Source: Tricholoma matsutake (Eukaryota; Basidiomycota; Agaricomycetes; Agaricales; Tricholomataceae). From it: a DNA stretch of 64,000 nt. The notes beneath the pieces were generated by a model. The model had not been told where the DNA came from, ran no database searches, and saw only the letters and a program-made list of their open reading frames with translations. The DNA lies in NCBI GenBank assembly GCA_026075535.2, contig AP026549.1, positions 6,200,001-6,264,000 of the forward strand, written 5' to 3'. The translations under genes were made by a program, and so were the position numbers. Positions 23,964 to 35,301 of the stretch are shown here, piece by piece; position 1 is the first letter of the stretch, and every line of letters begins with the position of its first letter.

Positions 23964-24590
23964 CAAAATGTGGTGAGTGATGACAACATTGATTGAGTTC
24001 CTTGATCAATGTTGTCAGTCATGTTCCCATGGTCTCGTCATATTGTGTTTTCCATGTGTATTAATGAAGATTGTCAGATAAATTAAATTAAATTATGATA
24101 AGTTACCTTAGCTCCCAGCTTCACAGTACCTGCAAAAACCCACAACACTGTGTGGATGGGTACGGTATGATGCAGGTTGATGATCACAGGCACCGTACCC
24201 ATACCTGTATGACCCATGACCTAAACACCACAGGTTTACCCACACCTGTGCTACACCCTAGATGTAAAGATAAATCTGGAAATTAACTTTCTCATGAACA
24301 GCTTCCACTGCCTTTAGCCTGGGCAGTCACCATACACAAGAGCCAGGGCCTCACACTAGAAGATGTTGTGGTTGACCTTGGACCAAAGGACTTTTCATCT
24401 GGGCAGTCAAAAAATTGAAGGGATTGGCCTTTCATGTTCCCTTTGGAATCCAACACCTACAGTGTGGTGAAGAAACAGAGTCAATGAAGATGTTGAGAGA
24501 CAATAATACAAGGCGAGAGGCATTGGAATTCACTCTAGATATGCATGGGATGGATCTTAGTGAATATGTATTCAATGAATAAGTATGTAC

Positions 24591-25049
24591 TCAGATAAGC
24601 ATTGAAAGACTGGGATAAGGCAAGCTCCCCATTACGTAGGTGAGGCACTCACATACAAACATACTTAAGTGTGATAGGGACTCAAGAGTTAAAGCACTAA
24701 CATTTAATACTAGTAGGATGTCATTATTCAGCAACGCGGTCACATGTTTTTCGTTTTGTACGGATGATGCCAAGCACAGCCATCGCGTTCGCAAGTCGCG
24801 CCGACGCTTCACCAAGTAGCGCTATACTAGCCTGGACATTTCTAGACTCAGGCAAAACTGGCATCAGAATCATGTAAAACAAAACTCCACTCAGCTTCGC
24901 CGACATCTTTCGCATCTGCCTATTTCGTCAGATTTCAATGGCCCTAACAATGGACAAGTTTTGATGGGCAATGGTACAAGGCAATGCGACGGTGGCTACT
25001 AGACATGCATTATCTTTTGTCTGGTGCTCATGTCGTAGTATGGCATAGG
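24591..25049. other. Boundary between Helitron remnant and host gene island
   Basis: No gene is recognised. Around 24.72 kb the sequence changes from CpG-poor to CpG-containing (CAACGCGGTC, CATCGCGTTCGC, TCGCGCCGACGC). This suggests the edge between decayed repeats and host DNA. The last part is the upstream region of the kinase gene. Confidence 0.5.
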
Positions 25050-25057
25050 TATAAATA
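25050..25057 (+). promoter_or_regulatory. TATA box of the kinase gene
   Basis: TATAAATA lies 101 bp upstream of the chosen ATG at 25151, in otherwise GC-balanced sequence and on the correct strand. The spacing leaves room for a transcription start near 25080-25090 and a leader of about 65 nt. Confidence 0.55.
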
Positions 25058-25150
25058 CCATGAAACGACCTTGAGCCTCGTTCCCGTCAATTCGAAGTCA
25101 GGATCTGGCTCAGGCTTTTGTCCCAAGTTCTGACTCCTGTCTATCTCAGC

Positions 25151-26811
25151 ATGCGGAACATAATTCGCCTTTCACCGACAGTTACACTCCGCCTCACTCC
25201 TCGCCCCATCGCGCCCGGACCTTCGCCGGCTCCCCAGAAGCCAAGCATCAAGCTCAAGCCCAAATCTCGCCAGCCGCTGACTGGCATCACTAATCTAAGT
25301 GCTCCACGCTCCACAGAACAAGATGACCCACCAACGATTGTCATTTCACCTTCGCGCACATCACCTCGCCGAGCCCCCTGCGACGTTCGTGTTCCTGGGC
25401 CGTTCATTCGCATCCGTCATATTCAAAGGGGTTGTTTCTCCGAAGCTGTCGCCGTCCGTGACCTCAATGGTGGACGAGAGCTCCGAGGACGGGTCCTTTG
25501 CCTAAAAATATTCGAGAAAAAGGAAGCTGCGGAGAGATGTGCCCGTCATGTTATTATTCAAGAGTTGCTGGCATACAAGGCCATCAGTGCCGTAACGGGT
25601 GATAAATGGTTGCCTTTTGTGATGCGCCTAGATGCATCACTCGAAGACGCGTTTTGTTTATATTTCGCCATGGTAAGCTGTATTTAACGTTAAATGGGCA
25701 TTGATTACTTACGCATACGGAGTACAGGATCTTATGGATTGTGATTTGTTAGACATATTGACACACTGGCCTTCTTCCGACCGCTCGATCTACAAAAAGC
25801 AGTGGATTGCACAGATTGTAAGCTATTTCTCTCATTATTCGCCGTCGCTACTCACTTGTCTCAGGCAACTGGAATTTCAGCGATACATGACGCCGGAATT
25901 ATGCATCGCGACATCAAACCCGAAAATATCCTGATCGACTTCCGACGAAATGTTCGCATCGCAGATTTTGGCTGTGCATTCGTTAACCCTGACAATAAAG
26001 CTCTACACCGCTATGGGGAATATTGTGTTGAGGTCTGTGGCACGTGGCCCTATCAAGCGCCGGAGCTGTTAGCGAACGAACGAAGGGCACTTGTTGATAG
26101 AAGAAAATATGGTATCGCAGTTGATTATTGGGCGTTGGGATGCATCATATTTGAGCTTGAGCTCGAGGACACACGAGTCGGTGCCTATCTCCCTGCACTC
26201 TTCGTCGTTCACTTATCACTACATCAGACTCTTTTCGACACAAAGGCCGATTTGAAGGCTTACCAAAATTATCGATCCGCGTTCCATCATGGTAAATCAT
26301 ATCTGGACGAGTTCGCGCTGAGTGAAAACGCCGAGGATCTCATCATTGGAGTATGCTTTTCATGCTTCAAGTTTTCTGTTCGCTCATAAATTGACATTCT
26401 TTCTCGTCCTCATCAGCTGCTCCGTGTGAGCCCTGGTCTTCGTTTCGGCGAGGAAATTTCTCGCCACTCATATTTCAAGACACCAGATGGGTACGATGCA
26501 ATTGTAGTTGTGTTCTCCGATGTTAACGTGAAATTGTTTATTTGTCTCTAGGGTCAGTGAATTTGAAACACTGGAAGGTGGTTAATTCTCCTTAAGCTTT
26601 ATCATCTTCTTTGTTTCCTGACGAATTCTCCAACAAAGTGATGAGCGACCCCAACGTGGCTGACGAAGTGCCACGAGTAGAGGCAGACGATGGCGAAGAC
26701 GAAATCTACTGTCCTGCTGCGTATCCTTGTCGAGTGCCGCCCACCGAAGGGTCGTATGCCAACCATTGTTGGATTAACCCCGCCGGGATTTGGGGTACAC
26801 ATCGCCAGTGA
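25151..26811 (+). CDS. Serine/threonine protein kinase, six exons
   Basis: Exons as I read them: 25151-25672, 25728-25817, 25865-26350, 26417-26490, 26552-26577 and 26639-26811 (456 aa). All introns are GT-AG, 47-66 nt, and keep the frame. An in-frame 51-nt segment in exon 3 (26177-26227, ending CATCAG) may be a further intron. Residues 1-90 are Pro/Ser/Arg-rich and probably disordered. The kinase domain starts with a degenerate Gly loop GCFSEAVAV (about 94), then Lys in LCLKIF (119), Glu in IIQELL (138), HRDIKPEN (218), DFG (238) and an APE motif (QAPEL, 268) preceded by CGTWPY. All catalytic residues are present, so it should be active. The substrate is unknown. The ATG at 25151 is the first in frame and follows a TATA box. 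The last two exons are the least certain; translation could instead stop at 26585. Confidence 0.85.
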
Positions 26812-27324
26812 GAAGTAGTCTACCTAATCTTCCTGTAGGATGTACCTTTAGCAGTTTTTGTTTTCGACACCGCTTGCGATTGCCTTACGAATATTCAAGT
26901 GGATTTCAAATATTTATTGTTACACAGAAGGCAACCAACAAAATAGCAGTACAAACGAGGTCAGCCCCATCAAAACAAATAACATTGACAAGCGATGCAT
27001 TGACTGGTATGATAGGGACTGATGAGGATGAGTGTTAGATACAAAGAAAGTATGCGAAAGATAGGTACACAAAAGATTGATGTCTATTCCAATGTGAGTG
27101 ATGCCAGAGGGAAAGTGATATCAAAGCGAATCAACCACCAATCCAGTTGTTGAGCATCTACTGATGATCATGATGGAAGACGTGTAATAGGCTTGAAAGA
27201 AAAGTAGAGTAGAGAACGTGATTGGATGTTATGGTGAAATGCAGAAGGAGAGTCATGCAGAGTGCTAAATGCAAGTGAGAATTAGATAGAGGAAAGAATA
27301 TTTATAATGTGCAATATACAATGC
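26812..27324. other. Intergenic region between kinase and coiled-coil genes
   Basis: The two genes converge here. I see no open frame with recognisable content. The sequence is AT-rich and should contain both 3' untranslated regions. Confidence 0.6.
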
Positions 27325-29795
27325 TCAGGGTGCATTTGCCGTTGATTTGAACGGACGAAGCTTTTGGAGCACGTCTTCCACAGCAGAGGACTTCTCGAGG
27401 ACTTGAGCAATCGATGGTGGGCGGCTTCGCTTCAGATTAGCTGAATATGCGCTTGTAGCTGCCGAGCTCATCGATGAGGAAGACGCGAGGGATGACGTCG
27501 AGATCCGATTAGGGCGGGTAGGATGCCTTTCATCCTCTCCCGCAGATAAGCTCCCCCTTTCTCGCATGACTTTTGTCGAACGAGAGGAGGATACTTGGTT
27601 AGGCCCTTCTGGAATCGCGGACAATGAAGACCCTGTTCCACTGGAGCCTGGGGGCAATAGTGAAGAGCTTGATGAAGCTGCCGATGAGGAGGAAAGAGAG
27701 TAAACGGATGAGCGTACGCTTGAATCGCTCGCCATAGACTCGACACCAAGCCCAAGCCTTCTCGATGCTCTGGAGGATGATCGGTAAAGATTAAACGTTG
27801 TTTCGCCGAGCATTGGCCTTCGTATCTTCTTCACAGGAAGGGAAGAAGAATGCGATTCAGTTCCAGATGCTCCCGAACCCAGAATTGATTCCGAAACGGA
27901 TTCTGCACCGGATGTTTGGTGTGATTCAGCCGCGGACTCGTCGATGGTTCGTCGGAGACGACTGGGGGTCCTTGTAGGATCGGCAGGACGGTAGGCTAGT
28001 TGTGCGGAGTTAAGAGCTGATTCCACGTCAGAACCGCCTAACGATATTCGGTGATTCACGATGATCCAAGTCAGTCCTTTAATCTCCTTATCTTTCCTGG
28101 CGAGATCTTTCTCCAGCGTCGATATCTTTTTCTCCAACGCATTCTTCTCAGCTACGTGAGCGGCCGTAACTTTAAGCAAATGACTTGCCAGATCTTCATA
28201 TTGCTGGGAACGAGATGCCAAAGCTTGCTTGAGCTCTTCTATGGTTGCCGTATTAAGATTTATGTTCTCCTTATCGAAGGTTTGTTTGACGGCTGCTCCT
28301 TTATCAACGGGAGATCTCGCACGCTTTGGAATGCCAGGGGAACTCGGGGGACTTGGGGGGGAACCCCGAGGGACTGGAGGAATGGAACCCACTGTGTGTG
28401 CTCTGGGGCGCCGAAGTCCTGAACTGCTGACCGGAGTTCGGGTTGAGAAGACCGGTTGGAGGGCGGGGACTGCGATAGGAGGATTTGAGTTTGGAGGAGG
28501 AGGGAGAGGAATGGATGGGGGTCGGCTGAGACGTTCAGAAGTTGGTGTTTTTACCCTCACGGAGCGAGGACCGGGTGAGGATAATTTTCTCGTCGGGGGA
28601 GAAGGTGGACGGACATCAATGACTGGGGCTATCGACGAATCTTGAGCACTACGAATCGTCGAAGTTGCAGGTTGTTCCGAAATTTCATCAGGCCCGAGGA
28701 CGCTCTCTGATCCCTTGCTGCTTGCAGAATGTCGAACCGAGCCCTTGGAAGATTGACTTGAACGCCTATCCTCAGAACGAGAAGCTCGGCGTCCTGCATC
28801 TGTCCGAATGGCATTGTTCGAAGAAGAGTCGGATGTTAGGTTTATCTGAGAAATCGCATTAGTTTGGCTGAGCGTAACATTAGACGAGCTTGAATGGTAT
28901 TTGTCACGATATTCGGATGCAGGTGTAATTGATTGCGGTTTCTTGGCTCGGGGTAAAGTGAACAGATCCTTGTAGTCGTCAACGTTATCCGGTGATAAGG
29001 ACACAGTTATGGTGGGCTTTTCAGCACGAGGAGTTGGTGATCGACTCACGCTTGCCGCGGAAGGTCCGGAATCAAACGACGACTGCCGAGGACTCGGAGG
29101 CGGCAACAAAGACTCCGAAGTATCTCCTTCACTGTATGCAGCTCGGGAAATTCTGGAAGGAGGGTTGCGTGATTTTGCATTGGTGAAGTGGGCTGCAAAC
29201 TTCACACCAAGAGATGATGAAGATGAGCCGGAAGGTGGAACAATAGTTGGAACAGGTGGATGCCGAGAGCCTGATTCCGGGGTGGACGATGAAACAGGAT
29301 GAGAAAGCCTGCTTTGAGAGATATCAGTTCTATGCCAATTGACTCGGGATATGTAGCCACTCGAAGATTCGTCGATGCAAAATGATTGAGAGTGCCGCGG
29401 TGAAAAAAAAAAAAATGAATGAAGGTATGTATGATCGCCGACGATGCCGCTGATCAACACAAAAAGGGAATAGTAACCCACCGGTCTTTCTTTACAGACT
29501 TTGGATCTGTAATTTCTGAGGAATCATAACCACGACTAGTGGACGTTGAAGCCACAGGTCCTCCAGACTTTGTAGATTGCGTAGACTTTTTCCTAGTGCG
29601 ACCCAAGAAAGGAATTTTGGTTGTTCTCTTCGACTTTGTTGGAGAGTCCGAGCTTTGCGGAACGTCCAACAGTGGTTGTGGAACAGTGATCTGAGGATCA
29701 TTTTGAATGTTGCGAGAATGAGCCGTAGAAGACCGAAAAAAGTCAGCGAAATCCGATGTTTTGGTACGAAGACGAGAGGGGGAATGACTAGACAT
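27325..29795 (-). CDS. Ser/Pro-rich protein with central coiled coil, function unknown
   Basis: Two exons on the minus strand: 29795-29482 and 29308-27325 (about 765 aa), joined by a 173-nt intron with donor GTGGGT and acceptor AAGCAG. The two exon lengths sum to a multiple of three. An acceptor three bases upstream would also keep frame. The start is the ATG of MSSHSPSRLRTK. The protein is dominated by Ser, Pro, Arg and Thr (disordered, many possible phosphorylation sites). A heptad-like segment at about residues 453-525 (TIEELKQALASRSQQYEDL … EKKISTLEKDLARKDKEI) ends in GLTWIIVNHRISLGG. No enzymatic motif, membrane segment or signal peptide is seen. I do not recognise a named family; a cytoskeletal or scaffold role would be a guess. 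The frame is intact over 2.3 kb and CpG-rich, so this is a real host gene. Confidence 0.75.
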
Positions 29796-29974
29796 GGGTG
29801 TGATGATGAAAAAGAAAGAATGGAAATAAAGGAGCGAGGTCACAGAAGATCGCCAATCAAGACGACAGCTTGAGTGCTTATAAAGGAGACCGAAATAGTT
29901 CTGCAGGCTAAGCCCTTCGTTGCCGTACTGACACCGAGAAGGTATGGACGAAGGCTTGTGCGTGGCAAACCCAG

Positions 29975-30036
29975 GGAGGAGGGGGAGAAGAAGGAGAAGG
30001 AGAAGGAGGAGGAGGAGGAGGAGGAGGAGGAGGATG
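29975..30036. repeat. GAA/GAG simple repeat upstream of the coiled-coil gene
   Basis: A run of AAGGAG and GAG triplets (about 60 bp, pure GAG at the end). On the strand of the neighbouring minus-strand gene it is a CTC/CTT tract about 180-240 bp upstream of the start codon, where fungal promoters often have pyrimidine tracts. A regulatory role is an inference. Confidence 0.6.
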
Positions 30037-30039
30037 CAA

Positions 30040-32075
30040 GTCAAGGCTTCAGCTTCAGCTTGAATGGTCACGGAGGGTGTTCAACAACGCGAAACGTGTC
30101 ACGGTAAAAAAAGTCAACACGCAGATCGTGCAGATAACCGAGTTATATTTCAATTCCTGCACTCACCCTGCAGGATCTTACGTTGCCTTTTGCATCACTA
30201 ATAACTGTCCTGTCAGGCCTAGCCTGTCCTCTGAGATCCTACATATGTACTTGGGAGATCGTCCTTTTACAGATCTTGTCTATTAAATACCGTTGTCAGG
30301 GGTCGCACTCGGCGCTTATGTAAGCCCTTCTGCTCCTTGTCCTCAATATTTAATATTCAATATTCAATTAATGTATAAACGTAATAATACTCAGTTTGGT
30401 TCCGAGTTATCTAGGAGAGCCTACCATTTTTCTTCAGCCTTGCAATTGCAATCCTCTAGAGCCTCCTACACTACATAGTAACTAATATTGGTCGGACGCG
30501 GAACCGGAACTTGGATAAGGGTTGCAATATATGTCACCCCAAAAAATCCCATCTGTCCCGACATACTGGGGCTCGAGTCGCTAATGAACTTGATCAAGGG
30601 TTCCGGTGGCGTTCCGCTTTTTTCTCAATGACTGTTACATAACAACTCTCGATAAATTCTCAAACCATCCCCTTGGCCCTCTCTGGCGAGCGACATATAA
30701 CTTGTTGTTCTTTCTGCAATGAGTCCTCTAATTTCTCCCAACAATCACCTACATTCCCCTCACTTCTCTTTCGAACATTCTTTGTCACCTCGAGGTCCGG
30801 TAAACTATCCGCATATCCACTTCACTATTGTTTTCATCCCGTCCTCGTGTCTGCTTCGTTGTACTTAATGCTATTCCTGATCTTGAATTCTGCGTCTGAA
30901 CTCGCACAAGACCACTCTATGTGCCCACGCTCCCATCTTGTCTCCAGCGCTCAACGTTCAACCCTTGTGGGAATATACTTTTTTTGTTTCGCCATCTTGG
31001 TCGGACTTATTATTATTGGACGATCAGGTCTAGGCTATAACTAGAAAGCTCACCATATGACGTTCAACTGTAATATGCCTCGGTCCGGGACTTGAACATA
31101 TTAGGGCATATATAGAAAACTCCAGGGCGCCGCCAAGCACACAAGATTTCGAATTCGAACAAGTGTAAACTGCCCATTCAAATCGCGAAACACCTGTGAT
31201 GTATAGGGAGTAGGCCCACAAGCAAAACAAAGCCACGAGAAAGTACAAGTTTACGAACGACTAATCTCGTCATCGATGTGTGATGCCATCATCAGGGGTC
31301 CAAAATATCTAAAGCTCTTCAATCGCTCTATCCGGTCCAATGGGCAACAAGCTCACATGCCTTACGATATCCTGCCTCTGTTGAATCATGAATGGGAAAA
31401 AAGAGCCAGAAAAGAGCTTGCTTGTTGCTTCTTTTAAACCCTGCTCTGGCACTTTGCATGTTCCTAGCCGTTGTTGTATGCTACGTATCTGATTCGTACA
31501 CTAGGGTGCTCCCGAGACCGAGAAGAAGATCAATCTTGTAAGTCGTCTCGTCATGCTTTAGGGCATCTGTAGTCGGGTACATTCTCATGAGAAGCACCGG
31601 CGCTTATTGGAACAAAAGTTCACTTACTCCATTCTCCGGGTAAAATTTCCCCATATTGGAGCTCAGAACCAAGGCACTACTCGGACCAATATTTTAGACC
31701 GGATTGCTTGATTCTCGATGGATTGCAGAACAGACTAGGTACGTTGACACGGTGTGGGAAGCGCTCATTCAAGATAGTATTGGCTCAACACGCAGAGGTA
31801 CCTTTTCTGTGGTTGAGAACGCAGTAGTCTCCATGCTCACGTCGCTCCAGCCTGTCATAGCTTGATATAAAATTCGCATTGTGAACAACCTGTAGCCTAA
31901 ACTATCTTCCTCAATGTCTCGATTCTATGTGGGTCGCAACAGGACATCATCACGGAGTTTTACAGAAGGGGCTTGCAGGGGCTTGCATCAAAAAAAAAAT
32001 ACTTCGCGGCATCTGAGCCTTGCATGAAATCGCCTTCATTTTACTAACTGGAGCTAGGGTGGGCTACAACGCAGC
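30040..32075. other. Long host intergenic region, no gene recognised
   Basis: CpG content is ordinary and there is no transposon signature. An open frame of 123 codons (30673-31044, plus) ends in a hydrophobic stretch (YFFCFAILVGLIIIG), but its start region and composition do not look coding, so I do not call it. I also looked for tRNA A and B boxes by eye and saw none. Regulatory sequence for the flanking genes may lie here. Confidence 0.45.
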
Positions 32076-32941
32076 TCAAGCCTTTCCGTTCCATTTGAAG
32101 ATGTGAAGATCGCGCGACTTTCTTCTCCCCTCGTTATTTATTATCGTCTTTAGAATGAAGTCGTTCTTCTGGAATACCCTCACGCTGCTAGTATTGCTAC
32201 CGAAGGCCCCCACCAGAATTCTGCGCACCTTCATTCTTGGAACAGCCCACGTTTGGATCAACGTCTTGATAGCGTCCGTCATAATTCCCTGACCATGGTG
32301 GCTTGGGATCAGGTAGCCTGACCAGCAAATAAATTAACAATCAAGGTCAAGTCAAGGGTGCAGCAATAGACACATTGGCATACGTACATCCTATGGTCCA
32401 GATAATCTCGGGGTCACCAACGTTGCGGCGAGAATTCTGCGAGGCGAGGCGATTTTTCCCCTCGTCGTTTGTGTGATCGTCCACTAGGGCACCCAGCAAA
32501 CGTAGATCAGTGCACCTTCGCAAACTGATATCTCCCAAATATGCATCCTCGCCATCCTCTTTCACTTCTCGAATAGCATTTACCGGACAATGGCCCACGA
32601 CAAGTGGAATCTCAACCCCTTTGGAAGCGTTGAGTTCAGTCAGAACGGCGTCAGACAACGCTTGAGCCTTTGCGAAAAATGCTTCAGCATGTTCTGGAAC
32701 GCCGAAAGTTATTCCCCGTTCGTTTTTGGAATTTTTTTTTTGAAAAAATACCAGGAAGAAACGGGATTGGCGGGCCTGTCAACTCCTCGTGCACCCTTGG
32801 ATCGTTGAGGATTGGAAGATAACATGATGTATCGCTTGGCCTGGGGGGCGTCAATATGATATTCTGATGATGCCTCAAACGAAGAAAGGGTTCGCCTCCG
32901 CGAAGGTTCGCTTGCAAAGGATGCAGCTGATTATTGGTCAT
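32076..32941 (-). CDS. GNAT-family N-acetyltransferase, three exons
   Basis: Exons on the minus strand: 32941-32752, 32693-32388 and 32317-32076 (245 aa). Introns are 58 nt (GTATTT…TTCCAG) and 70 nt (GTACGT…GGTCAG), both frame-preserving. The protein starts with LTPPRPSDTSCYLPILNDPRV, the N-terminal strand-loop of the Acetyltransf_3 / RimJ-like group. It then has the strand GDISLRR and the acetyl-CoA loop SHHGQGIMTDAI (Q/RxxGxG/A pattern), followed by VRRILVGAFGSNTSSVRVFQKNDF, the classic C-terminal GNAT segment. It would transfer acetyl from acetyl-CoA to an amine; the substrate cannot be told. Length fits the family. The frame is intact and sits in host-like sequence, so it should be functional. 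Confidence 0.85.
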
Positions 32942-32949
32942 GATGGCCT

Positions 32950-35293
32950 TTAAGAGTATACTGTGATGGATGCAATCCCTTCAGACAATCACAAACTCTG
33001 ACCACACATGAGAACCAGATGAGATGAGACCGCACTGCTTATTGCCGCCACGTTGACGTGATCCTCACGCATTCCGTTTTTTGTCTAATTAAATAATTCA
33101 GATCAATTCGTCGAACCAGCATATTTACTTGCGAACGATCAGGGTGTCACAGCCGACGCTAGCCGACGCCGGGATGATTTTGAGCAAATCGAGATAGGGC
33201 TTTCCTTCCTTCGGGATAAGCATTCCGCCGGCCGATGTTTCTGTACATACTGTAACTAGGGAATACCTGATGTGCAGTAGATGGGTCTCATGAGAGTTGG
33301 CTCAGCAACGAATATTCCACACCCTATCACACCGTTAGATTGGTGTGCCTTGGAGAATCAAAATGCATATCAGAAACGTTCGAAACCAATGAACTTGAAA
33401 GTTCCATCGTCGGCTATCGGACCATCGGACCACGGAGTTTGCGGGCGACAAATGAAGCAAAACATATGCCAGAACTTGGAGGGTCCAAAAGATGAAATAG
33501 TAAATTTTTTTGGTGAACTGTCGCATCGTGACAAATTAGACCAGGGTGAGATGCAGATGTCAAACTTTGAAAGGCTAATAGTTCGGCAAGGCAGCCAGCC
33601 TATCAGAGACGCGCAATTGAAGTTCAGTGTCTAAACCTCCGTGCCCGTTGCGTAAACGACACGCGAATGACGCCGGCATTACTCAGTCAGAGGCAGGGAA
33701 GAAAGGACGTGGCACTACGGAAGGATCAAATCGCTGCTGTCAAGGTATGTTACATGTTTGAGAGCTTGTCTGAACTTCGTAATGCAGCTTGGACATGTGC
33801 TGTCATCACATGAAAATTTATTCAGATATGGAATACCAATAGACTGAGAACTGACTGAAAGGAAATAGTGTTGTTTGGGTAGTTGAAGGTTTACATCACT
33901 GTTCATCGCTGAAAGAAATTCCAATTTCCTTGAGACGATTGAAGAACGAAGGTGACAGTGACTTACGATTGTCCTTTATTACGCGACCAACCGCATGAAA
34001 AATAACCTCCCGCTGCAACTCATAGCGCATGTATGTAGTGAGGTTGCCTTCATACCTTAGACGTAAACCCATTCTCACCTTCTTCACACTTCGAGTACAT
34101 CTTCTGCCAACAAATTCGAGGCCTTGGATCATCAAGACCGTCAATGCCCATTCCATCAACAAAAAACTCAATCTGCGTCACGAAGTTGCTATGGCATCCG
34201 TACAATGACTGACTGCAATACTTGCAAGACCTTTGACATAGTGAGAAAGGGGTAGAAACGTAGTACAGGCATGTAGTTTGAATGACATCGACAGAGATTC
34301 AGAATGCAAGCCGTAATGGGATGCAGGAACGAGGAAAAAGAACATTGGTTCATGCCTTGAACCGAATGCAGACCAAAAGCGTAGGAAGATAGTCGTTCCT
34401 TCCTTGAATCCTGAAGCGCGAAGATGTCGATTATAATTTGACCAGCCTGGCCGAAATGGAAAACAGAAATCTGTCGCAGACATGAATGCTTCCTGATCCA
34501 GATGAGGCTCTTCCAGATCTCGATTGCCTGCTCGATTGTATTATCAGTACGTTGGGCATATACCTTCCTCACTTCCGTGATTTTAGGAACGCAGTACGCA
34601 AGCCAATAAGTCACCCACTACGCACCAGACGAACACCATCCATGAGGCGTGAGATGGTGAACCGTATACTGTTGACACATGGCTAGGTGTATCTCCAGGG
34701 AGATGCACGTCAATGGACAGATCGGAAGGCAGGTGAAAGGCCTGTGGGCGGGATAGAAAATGGGGCAATGATCTGCAATGATCTTGTTATGATTTGTGTC
34801 CAAATATGTCTAATTTAGACAGATAGTGGGTTCTTTTCGGAGTGTAATCAGCACCGAGGCTTGTAAAATTTAAAATTAGATGGGGCCAACGGTGCCGACA
34901 TCCTTTCTAGAGCCTACGGCGTGCTTTATAAATTGTGCATACAGTACGGAACATCGTGGGAACACCCGAAGATGCCGAGAACAGCAAAGTGACATGTGCC
35001 CCTCTAAATCGATTGAGGAGAGCGCGGAGCTGTCAAACGGCAAGAAGGTGGCAAGAAATTCGGGCACTGCGGCTTCGGCGGGTAATATTATATAAGTTGC
35101 TTGGCTCGTTAGAATTCAAGTTCCCCTCTAGCAGTGAAGCTCGAGAAAACATATAGTATACCAGTGTGCCAGAGTCAAGCTTAAATCTGCCTCATACATA
35201 ATGTTCAATTTGAATAAACCTGGCAGTACATGCCGGGATCATGATAAACTGCATTGTAGACTAAGTTTGGACTAAGTTGCCTCGGTCGAGCAA
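32950..35293. other. Host-like region with no convincing gene
   Basis: Minus-strand frames at 34614-34189 and 34171-33896 and a plus-strand frame at 33281-33634 are open but show no recognisable domain, no clear introns and unremarkable composition. I leave them uncalled. Sequence remains CpG-containing to about 35.1 kb and then meets the hAT element at 35302. Confidence 0.4.
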
Positions 35294-35301
35294 CATAGTA
35301 G

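Larger units (their letters stand above)
22099..24258. mobile_element. TIR element T1 with TA target duplication, inside the Helitron
   Basis: The 15-bp ends GGGTGTAGCACAGGT (22099) and its complement (to 24258) are perfect. Host TA flanks both sides (22097-22098, 24259-24260). Removing element plus one TA restores the helicase frame (LDVNRCKDK), which supports the borders. The TA duplication and short repeats fit the Tc1/mariner/pogo group, but no transposase is present. The interior contains the C-rich minisatellite (22784-22920), two GAGCAG-type motifs (22665-22692, 23395-23424), the GCCCAAACAATGA palindrome (23623-23652) and three minus-strand intron-like segments (23553-23963). Confidence 0.75.
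10930..24560 (+). pseudogene. Helitron helicase (PIF1-like) pseudogene in three blocks
   Basis: Block 1 (10.95-11.58 kb) contains NVNGTAGTGKSF, the Walker A motif of Helitron PIF1-type helicases, then ISAFG-like and INFGLSIPVK segments, then LILDEKSMVG (Walker B). Block 2 (21.34-22.09 kb) contains PPIGDTPLYSSKTSGGW, FQSFQQLITLSWIF and AAKKASEEDVDSLEP. Block 3 (24.29-24.56 kb) contains PLAWAVTIHKSQGLTLEDVV (helicase motif VI region). The blocks are in order on one strand and separated by insertions at 11582 and 22099. Removing element T1 with its TA duplication restores the reading frame across 22096/24259. Stops include TGA where Arg is expected. The Rep/HUH nuclease part is not seen. Confidence 0.85.

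Noticed and set aside
25118..25150. Upstream extension of the kinase start
   Set aside because: The extra codons begin with TTG, not ATG. The first in-frame ATG is 25151.
28051..28645. Plus-strand Gly/Arg-rich frames of 120-140 codons
   Set aside because: They are antisense to the coiled-coil gene and follow from its Ser/Pro-rich codon pattern.
30673..31044. Small secreted or membrane protein gene
   Set aside because: It has no signal peptide at the start, no homology I recognise and a single hydrophobic stretch at the end; composition is that of intergenic DNA.
33896..34614. A hypothetical gene on the minus strand
   Set aside because: The two frames do not join through convincing GT-AG introns and show no domain.
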